Below are positions 8,509-15,625 of a stretch of DNA of 20,955 nt, one piece after another (positions within the stretch are counted from its first letter, which is position 1; each line of letters begins with the position of its first letter). The DNA comes from JBFXAM01 sp050184295 (lineage in GTDB: Bacteria > Planctomycetota > Phycisphaerae > UBA1845 > Fen-1342). Made by a program: the position numbers and the translations under genes. The stretch covers positions 1 through 20,955 of the forward strand of contig JBFXAM010000076.1 in NCBI GenBank assembly GCA_050184295.1, in the 5' to 3' direction. Under the pieces are notes generated by a model, which had not been told where the DNA came from, made no database searches, and saw only the letters and a list, made by a program, of their open reading frames with translations.

Positions 8509-10506
8509 TCACGCCGGTGCAACCGTGGCGGCGGTTGCGAGCGCCTCGCCGACGGTGGGTTGGGGGTCGCTTCGCTGGGCGTTGAGCGCGGGCGGGGGGT
8601 CGAGGTGGAATTCGGGGACGATTTCCTTCAGGCGGTTGCGGAGCGCGTCGCGGTCGAGCTCGTCCGCGGTGCGAAGCGTTTCGTCGATCCACTTCAGCAG
8701 TTGCGTCCATTCGATCAGCCGGTTGGTCCAGATGCCGATCTTCGGATGCCGGGTGCGCGAGACGTCTTCGCCGGCGATGGAGAGCTCTTCGTAGAGCTTT
8801 TCTCCGGGACGAATACCCGTGAACTTGATCTCGATGTCCTCGCCGGGGCGCAGTCCGGAGAGCGTGATCAAGTCGCGGGCGAGGTCGACGATCTTGACGG
8901 GCTCACCCATGTCCAGCACGAAGATCTCGCCGCCCTGGCCCATCGACGCGGATTGCAGCACGAGTTGGGCGGCTTCGGGGATGGTCATGAAGAAACGGAC
9001 CATGTCGGGGTGCGTCACGGTGACCGGGCCGCCGCGGGCGATCTGATCCTTGAAGATCGGGACGACGCTGCCGCTGCTGCCCAGCACGTTCCCGAAGCGG
9101 ACGGTGACGAACTGGGTCTGCGCGCGGGCGTTGAGGGCCTGGATGTACATCTCGGCGACGCGCTTGCTGGCGCCCATGATGCTCGTCGGGTTGACGGCCT
9201 TGTCGGTCGAGATCATGACGAATTTTTCGCAGGCGTGGCGCGTGGCGGCGTCGGCGATGACGCGGGTGCCGAGGACGTTGTTCTTGATGGCTTCGCCGGG
9301 GTTGAACTCCATCATGGGCACGTGTTTGTGGGCGGCCGCGTGAAAGACGGCGCTGGGGCGTTGTTGAGAGAACACGCGCTCCATGCGCTTGGCGTCGGCG
9401 ATGTCGGCGATGCAGGGCACGAGGTCGATGTCGGGGAAGGTGGCCTTCAGCTCGCGGTCGATTTCGAACAGGTGCTGCTCGGCCTGTTCGACGAGGACCA
9501 GGCGGCGCGGCGTGAAGCGCGCGATCTGGCGGCACATCTCGGAGCCGATGGAGCCGCCGGCGCCGGTCACCATGACGACGCGGTCTTTGAGGAAATTCGC
9601 GATGCTGTCGTCGTCGAGTTTGACCGGGGCGCGGCCGAGGAGGTCGTTGATGTCGACGTCGCGAATCTGCGAGACGGTCGCGCGGCCGGCGATGATGTCG
9701 GACATCGCGGGCAGCGTCTTGAATCGGATGTTGGCATCTTTGCAGAGTTCGACGACGCGGCGGATCTGGCGCGGCGTGGCGGAGGGCATGGCGATCAGTA
9801 GCTCGTCGACGCCCTGTTCCTCGCAGATCGCCTTCACCCGGTCGATCGCGCCGAGAACCTCGATGCCGTGGATCTGCGCGCCCCACTTGGCGGAGTCGTC
9901 GTCGAGGAAGCCGATGACGCGGTAACGCAGCGTGGGCATGCGGAGGATTTCGCGGATCGCGGTCTCGGCGGCGTTTCCGGCGCCGAGGATGAGGAGCTTC
10001 GGAGCCACGCCGTCGACCGCGGGCTGGACTTCCTCGTGATAGAGCCGGGCGGCGACGCGCGCGCCGCTGATGAGGGCGATGGTGGCGGCGAAGTCGAGGA
10101 GAAACACGGAGTCGGGGAAGTCGTAATTATCGAAGAGCGGGAACGAGAGGCCGAAGCGGTGCGCGTTGGCGAGCGCGTGATAGAGGACGAAGATTCCGAG
10201 GAAGCTGATCCACGCGGCGCGGGCGATGCTGAAGACGTCGCGCAGGCTCACGTATTGCCACCAACCGCGATGAGCGCCCATCACCACGAAGACGGTGAGC
10301 TTGATCAGGACGACTGGTGCGAGCAGTGGAAAGAAGAACACGGGCACCCAGCGCTCGAAGCGCTGGAAGTTGTACGCGAGCCCCAGCGAAAGGAACCACG
10401 CGAGGGCGAAAAAAACGACGTGCGCAGAGAGGCTGAGCACGACGCGGTGGGCGCGGGCCCACTCCGTCCAGCGGCCTCTCCACGTCATGACGCGCCCAGT
10501 GCCCAT
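8509..10506 (-). CDS. WbpM/CapD-type membrane nucleotide-sugar 4,6-dehydratase
   Basis: Envelope polysaccharide enzyme of the large FlaA1/WbpM/PglF group, which typically dehydrates UDP-GlcNAc at C4/C6 to make modified sugars. 665 aa. About four membrane helices lie in residues 20-155. A first Rossmann domain follows (LLILGAGNAAETA, GxGxxA at 175-180), then the catalytic SDR domain (VMVTGAGGSIGSE, 311-323). The active site reads ISTDKAVNPTSIMGASKR: Asp435, Lys436, and Met444-x3-Lys448 where ordinary SDRs have Tyr-x3-Lys. Met at this place is normal for the WbpM/PglF group, so the protein should be active. Start at the ATG at 10506, with AGGGCGG upstream. It follows the secreted helical-repeat gene on the same strand after 93 bases. 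Exact sugar product unknown. Confidence 0.92.
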   Translation of the reverse strand: MGTGRVMTWRGRWTEWARAHRVVLSLSAHVVFFALAWFLSLGLAYNFQRFERWVPVFFFPLLAPVVLIKLTVFVVMGAHRGWWQYVSLRDVFSIARAAWISFLGIFVLYHALANAHRFGLSFPLFDNYDFPDSVFLLDFAATIALISGARVAARLYHEEVQPAVDGVAPKLLILGAGNAAETAIREILRMPTLRYRVIGFLDDDSAKWGAQIHGIEVLGAIDRVKAICEEQGVDELLIAMPSATPRQIRRVVELCKDANIRFKTLPAMSDIIAGRATVSQIRDVDINDLLGRAPVKLDDDSIANFLKDRVVMVTGAGGSIGSEMCRQIARFTPRRLVLVEQAEQHLFEIDRELKATFPDIDLVPCIADIADAKRMERVFSQQRPSAVFHAAAHKHVPMMEFNPGEAIKNNVLGTRVIADAATRHACEKFVMISTDKAVNPTSIMGASKRVAEMYIQALNARAQTQFVTVRFGNVLGSSGSVVPIFKDQIARGGPVTVTHPDMVRFFMTIPEAAQLVLQSASMGQGGEIFVLDMGEPVKIVDLARDLITLSGLRPGEDIEIKFTGIRPGEKLYEELSIAGEDVSRTRHPKIGIWTNRLIEWTQLLKWIDETLRTADELDRDALRNRLKEIVPEFHLDPPPALNAQRSDPQPTVGEALATAATVAPA

Positions 10507-10525
10507 TCGTTGTCCGCCCTGGCGA

Positions 10526-10546
10526 ACCGATGTGCTTACTATCGGT
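10526..10546 (-). promoter_or_regulatory. Hairpin just upstream of the dehydratase ribosome binding site
   Basis: ACCGAT (10526-10531) and ATCGGT (10541-10546) pair around a nine-base loop. On the minus strand the stem ends roughly 10 bases before the AGGGCGG ribosome binding site of the dehydratase gene. It could modulate translation or be an operator; there is no T-run. Confidence 0.3.
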
Positions 10547-10574
10547 CTGTCGGGCGTGTGCCTTCCGTTCCCCG

Positions 10575-10596
10575 CCGGTCGTTGCTGCGCGACCGG
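10575..10596 (-). terminator. Perfect 7-bp hairpin right after the helical-repeat gene
   Basis: CCGGTCG and CGACCG G (10575-10581 and 10590-10596) form seven perfect pairs with an eight-base loop, three bases beyond the stop codon at 10600-10602. With no T-run it may be a partial terminator or a 3'-end stabiliser separating two genes on the same strand. Confidence 0.35.
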
Positions 10597-10599
10597 ATG

Positions 10600-11775
10600 C
10601 TACGGGATCGCCGCCCGGATCGCGAGCGTGACGGTCTTGATCACACGTTCGGCGCCCGTGTCCTTGGCGATGCGATCGGCGTTCTCGACCGCCTCGTTCG
10701 CGCGGGTGAAGTCTCCAAGCCAGAGATTGCAGTAGGCCTCGATGACGTAGGCTTCGGCGAACGTCGGGTTGTTCTGGCCGATTCGCTGAAATGCCTGGAG
10801 GTGACGCTGCACCGCCGATTCGGTGCCGAAGAGGGGCGCCAGGTCCGGCTTCTCGGCGAGGAATTCGGGTCGACGGGAGACGGCAATCGCGAGGTTCTCG
10901 AGTGCGACGGTGAACTGCCCGCGCTCCAGGGCGGTGTGGAAGCACAAGACCGCCGCGAGGTAGTTGCCGCGATCTCCACCCCGGACGGCGGCGAGCAACT
11001 GGGCGGCGCGGGCCAGGTTTTCGCTGCGTTGTTCGGGATTGCCCTGGAACGCCTCGCGGAAGTGCTCGCGTCCGCGACGCTCCATCTGCGCGATGCGGCG
11101 GTCGGCGCGTGCGTCGATGACGTCCCATACGTTTCGCACAGGCGACGCGGCGTCGGAATCGGCGTCGTCGGCGACCGCGGCGTCGGCCGGCGGCTCGGGC
11201 TCCGCGGGTTTCAATCCGAAGGCAACCTGGAACGGATCTTCGCCGATGTCGCGCACGTTATACACGGGGGCGCCGATGCTGCGCGGGATGGGCACTCCCC
11301 AGCCGCCTTCGGGCGTGTCGAGGCTGATGGCGGCAGTGATTCCGGAGAGCTGCGCAAGATAGCGCGGGCTCACTTCGAAAGTGCGGGCGAATCGGGCGCT
11401 GCCGGGGCGGCGGCCGCCGGGCCCGATCTGAAGCGGGTCGCCGAGTTGCGACCCGGGCAGCGTCTGCCCCAGCCGCTCACCGAGGCGGTCGCCGATCCCG
11501 AGCCCGGTTTCAACGGGCGCGAGCCGGGGGCCGGCGGAACGGCCGAGCCCGAAGTCGCTCCCCGGCGTAAACGCGAGGCCCGGTTGAAACTGCTGCCGGC
11601 GGGCGACGAGATCGGAACTGAGCGTGTTGAGTCCGCCCACGTAGCCGAGCACGCTCGACGGGCGGGCGGCCGTTCGAGTGGCCCGGGCGGAGTTGAACTG
11701 CGCCTCGGCGAGCCGGACGTCGCCGGCCAGCAGCACGCCGCCGATGACGATGCCGAGCCGTGTTGCCAATCGCAT
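10600..11775 (-). CDS. Secreted protein of unknown function with C-terminal helical (TPR-like) repeats
   Basis: I do not recognise a named family. The 391-residue product starts MRLATRLGIVIGGVLLAG with a signal peptide and likely cleavage after AEA at residue 25, so it should be exported. Residues 30-220 are low in predicted order (Gly/Arg/Pro-rich, with an acidic Ala/Asp stretch AAVADDADSDAA). The last 150 residues are Ala-rich helices that read like TPR or Sel1-type repeats (AAVLCFHTALERGQFTVALENLAIA, FAEAYVIEAYCNLWLGDF). Start chosen at the ATG at 11775 with GGGAG seven bases upstream; a TTG ten codons earlier is less likely. The neighbour downstream makes surface sugars, so a role at the envelope is possible but unproven. 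Confidence 0.8.
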   Translation of the reverse strand: MRLATRLGIVIGGVLLAGDVRLAEAQFNSARATRTAARPSSVLGYVGGLNTLSSDLVARRQQFQPGLAFTPGSDFGLGRSAGPRLAPVETGLGIGDRLGERLGQTLPGSQLGDPLQIGPGGRRPGSARFARTFEVSPRYLAQLSGITAAISLDTPEGGWGVPIPRSIGAPVYNVRDIGEDPFQVAFGLKPAEPEPPADAAVADDADSDAASPVRNVWDVIDARADRRIAQMERRGREHFREAFQGNPEQRSENLARAAQLLAAVRGGDRGNYLAAVLCFHTALERGQFTVALENLAIAVSRRPEFLAEKPDLAPLFGTESAVQRHLQAFQRIGQNNPTFAEAYVIEAYCNLWLGDFTRANEAVENADRIAKDTGAERVIKTVTLAIRAAIP

Positions 11776-11811
11776 CCCAGTACTCCCGGATCGAACCGCG
11801 GACAAACGCCG

Positions 11812-11839
11812 ATGATACCATCGGACCAGTGGTCTTCAA
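11812..11839 (-). promoter_or_regulatory. Candidate promoter with an 11-bp palindrome in its spacer
   Basis: On the minus strand TTGAAG (11839 to 11834) and TATCAT (11817 to 11812) are 16 bases apart, some 37 bases before the ATG at 11775. The spacer carries GACCA-C-TGGTC (11824-11834), a perfect 5+1+5 palindrome, which is where a repressor could bind. Confidence 0.42.
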
Positions 11840-11977
11840 TCCGTGAACGGCTTTCTCGTCCCCCCTGGCATCATACGCGTCGGCATAGCCGGAGTGCGGC
11901 GGTTTCAGGGATCCTGAACGGCCGTGCGGGGCGAAACGTCGGTCGTCGGGCACGTAGTCCGTGTGTCCGGCGCGGGG

Positions 11978-11983
11978 TATGAT
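11978..11983 (+). promoter_or_regulatory. Possible -10 element for aroF
   Basis: TATGAT preceded by GGGG, 120 bases before the aroF ATG, matching the -10 consensus at 5 of 6 positions. No convincing -35 box lies 16-18 bases upstream. This is the only promoter-like sequence I see on the plus strand of the 327-base divergent gap 11776-12102. Confidence 0.22.
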
Positions 11984-12102
11984 GCGCGGTTCCGCTGCAA
12001 TCGTCGGTGCGGACGATCGAGCGGGCCGAGAACAGCAGCCGCTCGCCGCGCGAATCCGTGATCGAATCGGAGATGCGCGGGGGCGCCGCGGTGGAGTCGA
12101 AC

Positions 12103-13116
12103 ATGCTGGTTGTCATGCGGGCGGATGCGACCGCAGAGCAGATCGAAAACGTCAGCCGGCGGATCCGTGAGTTCGGATTCACATCGCACGTGATTCCGGG
12201 TGCGACGCGGACCGCCATCGGGATCACAGGCAATCGCGGGCCGGAAGGTCGCGATGTGTTGCAGATGCTGCCGGGCGTCGCGGAAGTGATCCGCGTGACC
12301 GCGCCGTACAAGCTGGTGTCGCGTGAAACGCACGCGGAACCAAGCGTGTTTCGGCTGGGGCCCACAACGATTGGCGACGGGTTCACGATCATCGCCGGGC
12401 CGTGCTCCGTCGAGAACGAGAAAATGATCGTGGAGACGGCGCAGTTTCTGACCACGCAGGGTGTAAAGCTATTGCGCGGCGGGGCTTACAAGCCGCGGAC
12501 GAGCCCTTACAGCTTTCAGGGGCTGGGCGAGGAAGGCCTGCGGCACCTCGCGAAGGCAAAGGCCGAGACGGGCATCGGCATCGTCACGGAAGTGATGGAT
12601 GTCGAAAACGTCGACCGGATCGAGGCGGTGGCGGACGTGCTCCAGGTGGGCGCGCGGAACATGCAGAATTACCCCTTGCTGCGGCGGCTCTCGCAGGCGC
12701 AGCGCCCGGTGCTGCTGAAGCGCGGGCTGTCGGCGACTCTGGAAGAATGGTTGATGGCGGCGGAGTACATTCTGGGCGGGAAAAACCGACAAGTTGTGCT
12801 GTGCGAGCGCGGCGTGCGCACGTTTGCGGATCACACGCGCAACACGCTTGATCTCTCGGTGGTACCGGTGGTGAAGAGCCTCTCGCATTTACCGGTTCTT
12901 GTCGACCCGAGTCACGGGACGGGCAAGGCGGCGTATGTGCCAGCGATGTCAAAGGCCGCGTTGGCGGCGGGGGCGGATGGGCTGCTGATCGAGGTCCACC
13001 CGGAGCCGGCCCGGGCGCTCTCCGACGGTGCGCAATCGATTGATTTCAAAGGGTTTGAAGCGCTGCGCGGGGCGCTGACGCCGATGGCGGCAATGCTCGG
13101 CACGCCACTGCGGTAG
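12103..13116 (+). CDS. aroF: 3-deoxy-7-phosphoheptulonate (DAHP) synthase, type I-beta with ferredoxin-like domain
   Basis: First enzyme of the shikimate pathway: condenses phosphoenolpyruvate with erythrose 4-phosphate. The N-terminal 85 or so residues (MLVVMRADATAEQIENV ... VIRVTAPYKLVSRE) match the ferredoxin-like regulatory domain of the Thermotoga/Bacillus-type enzymes, where it mediates feedback by aromatic amino acids. The barrel follows with IIAGPCSVE (metal Cys101), GGAYKPRTSPYSFQG, ARNMQNYPLL, LLKRG, LVDPSHGTGK and EVHPEPARALSDG. 337 aa. I start at the ATG at 12103 because GGAG lies six bases upstream and it aligns with the family start; the frame is open 32 codons further back, with a charged, unrelated extension. 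Distinct from kdsA in this window, a related barrel enzyme. Confidence 0.96.
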   Translation: MLVVMRADATAEQIENVSRRIREFGFTSHVIPGATRTAIGITGNRGPEGRDVLQMLPGVAEVIRVTAPYKLVSRETHAEPSVFRLGPTTIGDGFTIIAGPCSVENEKMIVETAQFLTTQGVKLLRGGAYKPRTSPYSFQGLGEEGLRHLAKAKAETGIGIVTEVMDVENVDRIEAVADVLQVGARNMQNYPLLRRLSQAQRPVLLKRGLSATLEEWLMAAEYILGGKNRQVVLCERGVRTFADHTRNTLDLSVVPVVKSLSHLPVLVDPSHGTGKAAYVPAMSKAALAAGADGLLIEVHPEPARALSDGAQSIDFKGFEALRGALTPMAAMLGTPLR

Positions 13117-13490
13117 CGGCGCGGGCAGAGCGGCGCTCGGAGGGCCGCCACGAACGACACGCGGCACTTTGAGCCGGCGTTGCTGATTCGGGGCTGTTCG
13201 TTCGGGGCGCGACGCTGCGGATGTGGAACTCGCCCGTCTGCGGCTCGGGCCCCGTCGGGTGTCGGGCGTCGGCAAGCGGGGGTGACCGTTGTTGTACACG
13301 CTTGTGGCTGAGATATTTCCGGTCCGTGCGCGGGGGGCGGCGCACCACGCCGCGGCAAATCGCAAATCGCAGTGGAATCCCGCAGAAACCACGTCCTAGC
13401 ATCCGGCGGCATTGGAGCAACACGCGAGCGCCGCGGTCGGCAGCGGTAGCGCTATCGATGCGCCGGCGCCTAGCGGGAAGGGAGTCAAAC
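13117..13490. other. Intergenic region upstream of the first PEP-CTERM gene
   Basis: 374 bases without a credible gene. A weak promoter-like pair, TTGTTG (13289-13294) and GATATT (13312-13317) with a 17-base spacer, is followed by a hairpin GTGCGC/GCGCAC (13326-13331 and 13340-13345, eight-base loop) and a short tandem CAAATCG CAAATCG around 13355. None of these is strong by itself. Confidence 0.35.
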
Positions 13491-14069
13491 GTGCGCAATT
13501 TCCGCGCTGGCATCGTGGCGCTTGCGCTGCTGGGGGTGGGAGTCGCCCGGGCGCAGACCACATTTAGCGAGATCGACGTGAGCGGCTCGCTCGCGCTGCC
13601 CAACCTGGTGGACACCAGCGGCGATGGGATCGACGTGCACCTGGAGAACGCGACCGTCGGTGATCCGGCGGGGCCGGTGCGCGCCGGGACGGTTGTGATT
13701 TCGTATGAGGCCACGCGCGCAGGCATCGATCGTGTGGATACAACGCTGCTTGGCGCCTTGACGGGCGCGGCGAGCGTTTCGGTGGCGATGCTGATCGAAG
13801 ATCTGGACGTGATGCCGCCGGTGACGATCGGGGAATACGCCGCCGAGCTGACGGCGAACGATGATTTTCCGGCGACGGCGTCGGTGATGCTCTCGCGGAT
13901 CACACCGCACATTCGCGTGACCAAGACGTTGACGTTTTCGTCTCCGACGACGGAGGGCGAGGAGTGGGCGAACGTGAGTCTATCGGGCGAGCGCATGGCG
14001 CTGGTGCCGGAGCCGGCGGGATTGGCGCTGGCGGGGGTGCTGGTGTTGGCATTGCGACGGCGGCTGTAG
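13491..14069 (+). CDS. PEP-CTERM sorting-signal secreted protein, copy 1
   Basis: Exported protein of unknown function. The 192-residue product begins with a signal peptide (RNFRAGIVALALLGVGVARA, likely cut after residue 21) and ends with a PEP-CTERM signal over the last 21 residues: VPEP, a hydrophobic helix, then RRRL. In this system an exosortase/archaeosortase-like membrane protease removes the tail at the outer face. Between them lies an acidic beta-rich domain of about 150 residues. The GTG at 13491 is chosen because GGAG (13481-13484, within GGGAAGGGAG) is six bases upstream and the signal peptide starts at once; the long upstream frame is Arg-rich and uncharacteristic. Clearly a paralog of the gene at 14607: shared IDR-D-LLGAL, EDLDV, VTKTL and ANVSL positions. 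No exosortase gene in the window. Confidence 0.83.
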   Translation: MRNFRAGIVALALLGVGVARAQTTFSEIDVSGSLALPNLVDTSGDGIDVHLENATVGDPAGPVRAGTVVISYEATRAGIDRVDTTLLGALTGAASVSVAMLIEDLDVMPPVTIGEYAAELTANDDFPATASVMLSRITPHIRVTKTLTFSSPTTEGEEWANVSLSGERMALVPEPAGLALAGVLVLALRRRL

Positions 14070-14330
14070 CGCCGCCGGCCTGAGTCGGTTGTTGTATTGG
14101 CGCGGGCGGAGCGCCGTGCGCCGTCGGGGGGCGCTGCGCGTCCCGGTTTCTTGCAGGCCATCCAACAGATTGATTTGCGCCCATTGCAGTGGCGTGCGGA
14201 AGATTCCGCGCGCCGCGTGCGGCTTGCGAACGGATAGGGAGTAGTCGCGTCGGCGGTAGGCGTGCGGCGGCGATGTCGGCCGCGGACTGGCGGCGTTCGA
14301 ACAACGATTCTCGCACCCGCAAAAGTGGTC

Positions 14331-14387
14331 CAAAAAACGCCTGCATGCCTTTGACTTCGCCAGAACGGTGTGCATAGAAGCAGGCGT
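14331..14387 (-). terminator. Terminator-like hairpin on the minus strand
   Basis: ACGCCTGC (14337-14344) pairs perfectly with GCAGGCGT (14380-14387); inside, ATGC (14345-14348) pairs with GCAT (14372-14375) after a four-base bulge. Read on the minus strand the stem is followed by TTTTT (14336 to 14332). The loop is long (23 bases), so it is weaker than a typical terminator. No minus-strand protein gene ends here, so the transcript it would terminate is unknown. Confidence 0.35.
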
Positions 14388-14447
14388 CCGACAGTGAAAG
14401 AAGCGTTAGGCAGTACGGACAGGCTCCAAATAGACACACACAGGACT

Positions 14448-14542
14448 GGCGACGGTCTGTCGCTTGTCGCCGAATGTCGCACCGGATGCGACACGGGGCC
14501 GCGGGGACGATGTTAACCCAACATCCGGCACGATACCCCGCG
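14448..14542. promoter_or_regulatory. Cluster of TGTCGC repeats and nested hairpins before the second PEP-CTERM gene
   Basis: TGTCGC occurs at 14458, 14465 and 14475, and its complement GCGACA at 14488. Stems: GGCGAC/GTCGCC (14448-14453, 14466-14471); TGTCGCA/TGCGACA (14475-14481, 14487-14493, five-base loop); GATGTT/AACATC (14509-14514, 14520-14525, five-base loop) nested inside CGCGGGG/CCCCGCG (14500-14506, 14536-14542). Such density suggests either a structured leader RNA or several protein-binding sites. No known riboswitch class is recognised. Confidence 0.4.
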
Positions 14543-14606
14543 CCGCAGTCTATTGCGAGAGCTGGGAGAAGAAGCCGGAGGGACGGCGACAAGGGAGCAT
14601 GAAGAC

Positions 14607-15191
14607 ATGAACATGCGTAGATTCGGACTCACCCTGGCGTCGCTGTTTCTGGCCGTTTCGACGGCCAATGCAGCGCTGACGTTCAGTAACGTAATGGTTC
14701 ACGGGTCGCTGTCTTCCGGGGCGTCTTTCACGCCGGGGACGGACGATATTGACTTCCAGTTCCCCAATGCGTTTGTAGGGGATGGAACGGATCCGGAGCG
14801 GCGGCTCGGCAATATCATCATCACGTTCGAAGCGACATCGAACATGGGCGCCATCGATCGCGACCTGGTCGCGATTCTGGGGGCGCTGGACGTGGCCGGC
14901 TCGGGGACGATCTACTTCAATGAAGTGGTCGAGGATCTGGTGGTTCCCGGGGTGATTGCCGCCTACAACCGCGTGCTGGATGACAACACGGATCTGCCGC
15001 TGACGGACACGATACTGTTCAGCCGGCCGACGACGCGGTTCAAGGTGAAAAAGACTTTGGTGTTGACTGCGGTCGATACGCCGGCTATAGATCTGGCGAA
15101 TGTCAGCCTCGTCGAACAGCGCTTCGTACCGGAGCCCGCGGCGTTGGCCCTCCTGATGCTGGGACTGCCGCTGATGCGACGGAATCGATAA
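14607..15191 (+). CDS. PEP-CTERM sorting-signal secreted protein, copy 2
   Basis: Exported protein of unknown function, paralog of the gene at 13491. 194 aa. Signal peptide MNMRRFGLTLASLFLAVSTA with likely cleavage after ANA at residue 22; the last 21 residues are VPEP, a hydrophobic helix and RRNR, the same length and layout as in copy 1. Shared positions in the mature domain include TFS near the start, GSL, NAFVGD, IDRDLVAILGAL, VVEDLVV, FKVKKTL and LANVSL, spread over the entire length, so this is one family and not just a shared tail. ATG at 14607 chosen, with AAGGGAG upstream (nine bases from GGAG); the ATG at 14613 is possible. The same AAGGGAG leader precedes copy 1. A strong terminator follows at 15229-15268. 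Copy 2 is less GC-biased than its neighbours. Confidence 0.87.
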   Translation: MNMRRFGLTLASLFLAVSTANAALTFSNVMVHGSLSSGASFTPGTDDIDFQFPNAFVGDGTDPERRLGNIIITFEATSNMGAIDRDLVAILGALDVAGSGTIYFNEVVEDLVVPGVIAAYNRVLDDNTDLPLTDTILFSRPTTRFKVKKTLVLTAVDTPAIDLANVSLVEQRFVPEPAALALLMLGLPLMRRNR

Positions 15192-15212
15192 AGACTTCAG
15201 AAGCTACCTCAA

Positions 15213-15226
15213 CCTCCTCCTCCTCC
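15213..15226. repeat. CTC trinucleotide repeat
   Basis: Pyrimidine tract of CCTCCTCCTCCTCC directly before the terminator stem. On the plus-strand transcript it is complementary to Shine-Dalgarno-like GGAGG sequences. No function can be assigned. Confidence 0.5.
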
Positions 15227-15228
15227 AC

Positions 15229-15268
15229 AACACTGTCGGCCGGGCGACCCCCGGCCGACAGTGTTTTT
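15229..15268 (+). terminator. Strong intrinsic terminator after the second PEP-CTERM gene
   Basis: Bases 15229-15244 pair perfectly with 15250-15265 (16 pairs, GC-rich core GTCGGCCGGG) around the five-base loop CGACC, and the stem runs into TTTTT (15264-15268). It lies 38 bases after the stop at 15191. The minus strand has no T-run on the other side, so it acts in the plus direction only. It is the only textbook terminator in the window. Confidence 0.93.
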
Positions 15269-15625
15269 GTTGGGTCGGCCGCGAAACGCGCGCGTGAATC
15301 GGGCGCGCGACCGGCACACCCGTCGATCGCAATGAACTCTGCCAACGCGCGGGGACCGTGGCGAGCGCGTCGCGCCGCGGCGTGGCTTCGACCACGCGGC
15401 CGGCTCCGGCGCGCCGGCAATCGTCCCCGGGCGGACGAAGCGGCCGTGGACCGACGGAACGAGGGGTCTAGGTGGGGGCTGTGCGCGGCGTCCGGGCTTC
15501 GACGCGCAGCCGGGCGCCGGTTTGTGCAGTCGCTGCCGCGGCTACCGGGTGCGTTGGTCCGCAGGCGTGCGTGCGGCTAGAATGACGCGTGAGCGGCAGG
15601 GTGAGAGTCGCGATGGGGAACGCTC
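15269..15625. other. Intergenic region before the pseudopilin gene
   Basis: 357 bases of GC-rich DNA with no credible gene and no clear repeat. A possible promoter lies at its end: TTGGTC (15554-15559) and TAGAAT (15578-15583) with an 18-base spacer, about 40 bases before the pseudopilin ATG. The -10 box is good (5 of 6), the -35 poor. Confidence 0.35.

Larger units (their letters stand above)
14070..14606. other. Structured spacer between the two PEP-CTERM genes
   Basis: 537 bases without a credible protein gene; the open frames here are Arg/Pro/Ala-rich in the manner of GC-rich noncoding DNA. The first 250 bases show little. From 14331 on, base composition is less GC-rich and inverted repeats are dense; these are listed separately (14331-14387 and 14448-14542). 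Confidence 0.5.

Noticed and set aside
8509..10506. Dehydratase judged inactive because Tyr of the SDR Tyr-x3-Lys motif is Met
   Set aside because: Met at this place is characteristic of the WbpM/PglF group of active 4,6-dehydratases.
9868..11982. 704-codon open frame on the plus strand opposite the dehydratase start and the helical-repeat gene
   Set aside because: It crosses two minus-strand genes and the gap between them, has shadow-like composition (Gly/Glu/Asp/Arg), and the minus-strand products have signal peptide, membrane helices and known motifs.
13980..14375. 131-codon minus-strand frame starting at the hairpin in the PEP-CTERM spacer (MHTVLAKSKACRRF...)
   Set aside because: Arg/Pro/Gln-rich after the first 40 residues, overlaps the end of the first PEP-CTERM gene, no ribosome binding site and no family recognised.
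14070..14606. tmRNA, RNase P RNA or 6S RNA in the structured spacer
   Set aside because: I looked for their conserved core sequences on both strands and saw none; only unnamed hairpins are present.
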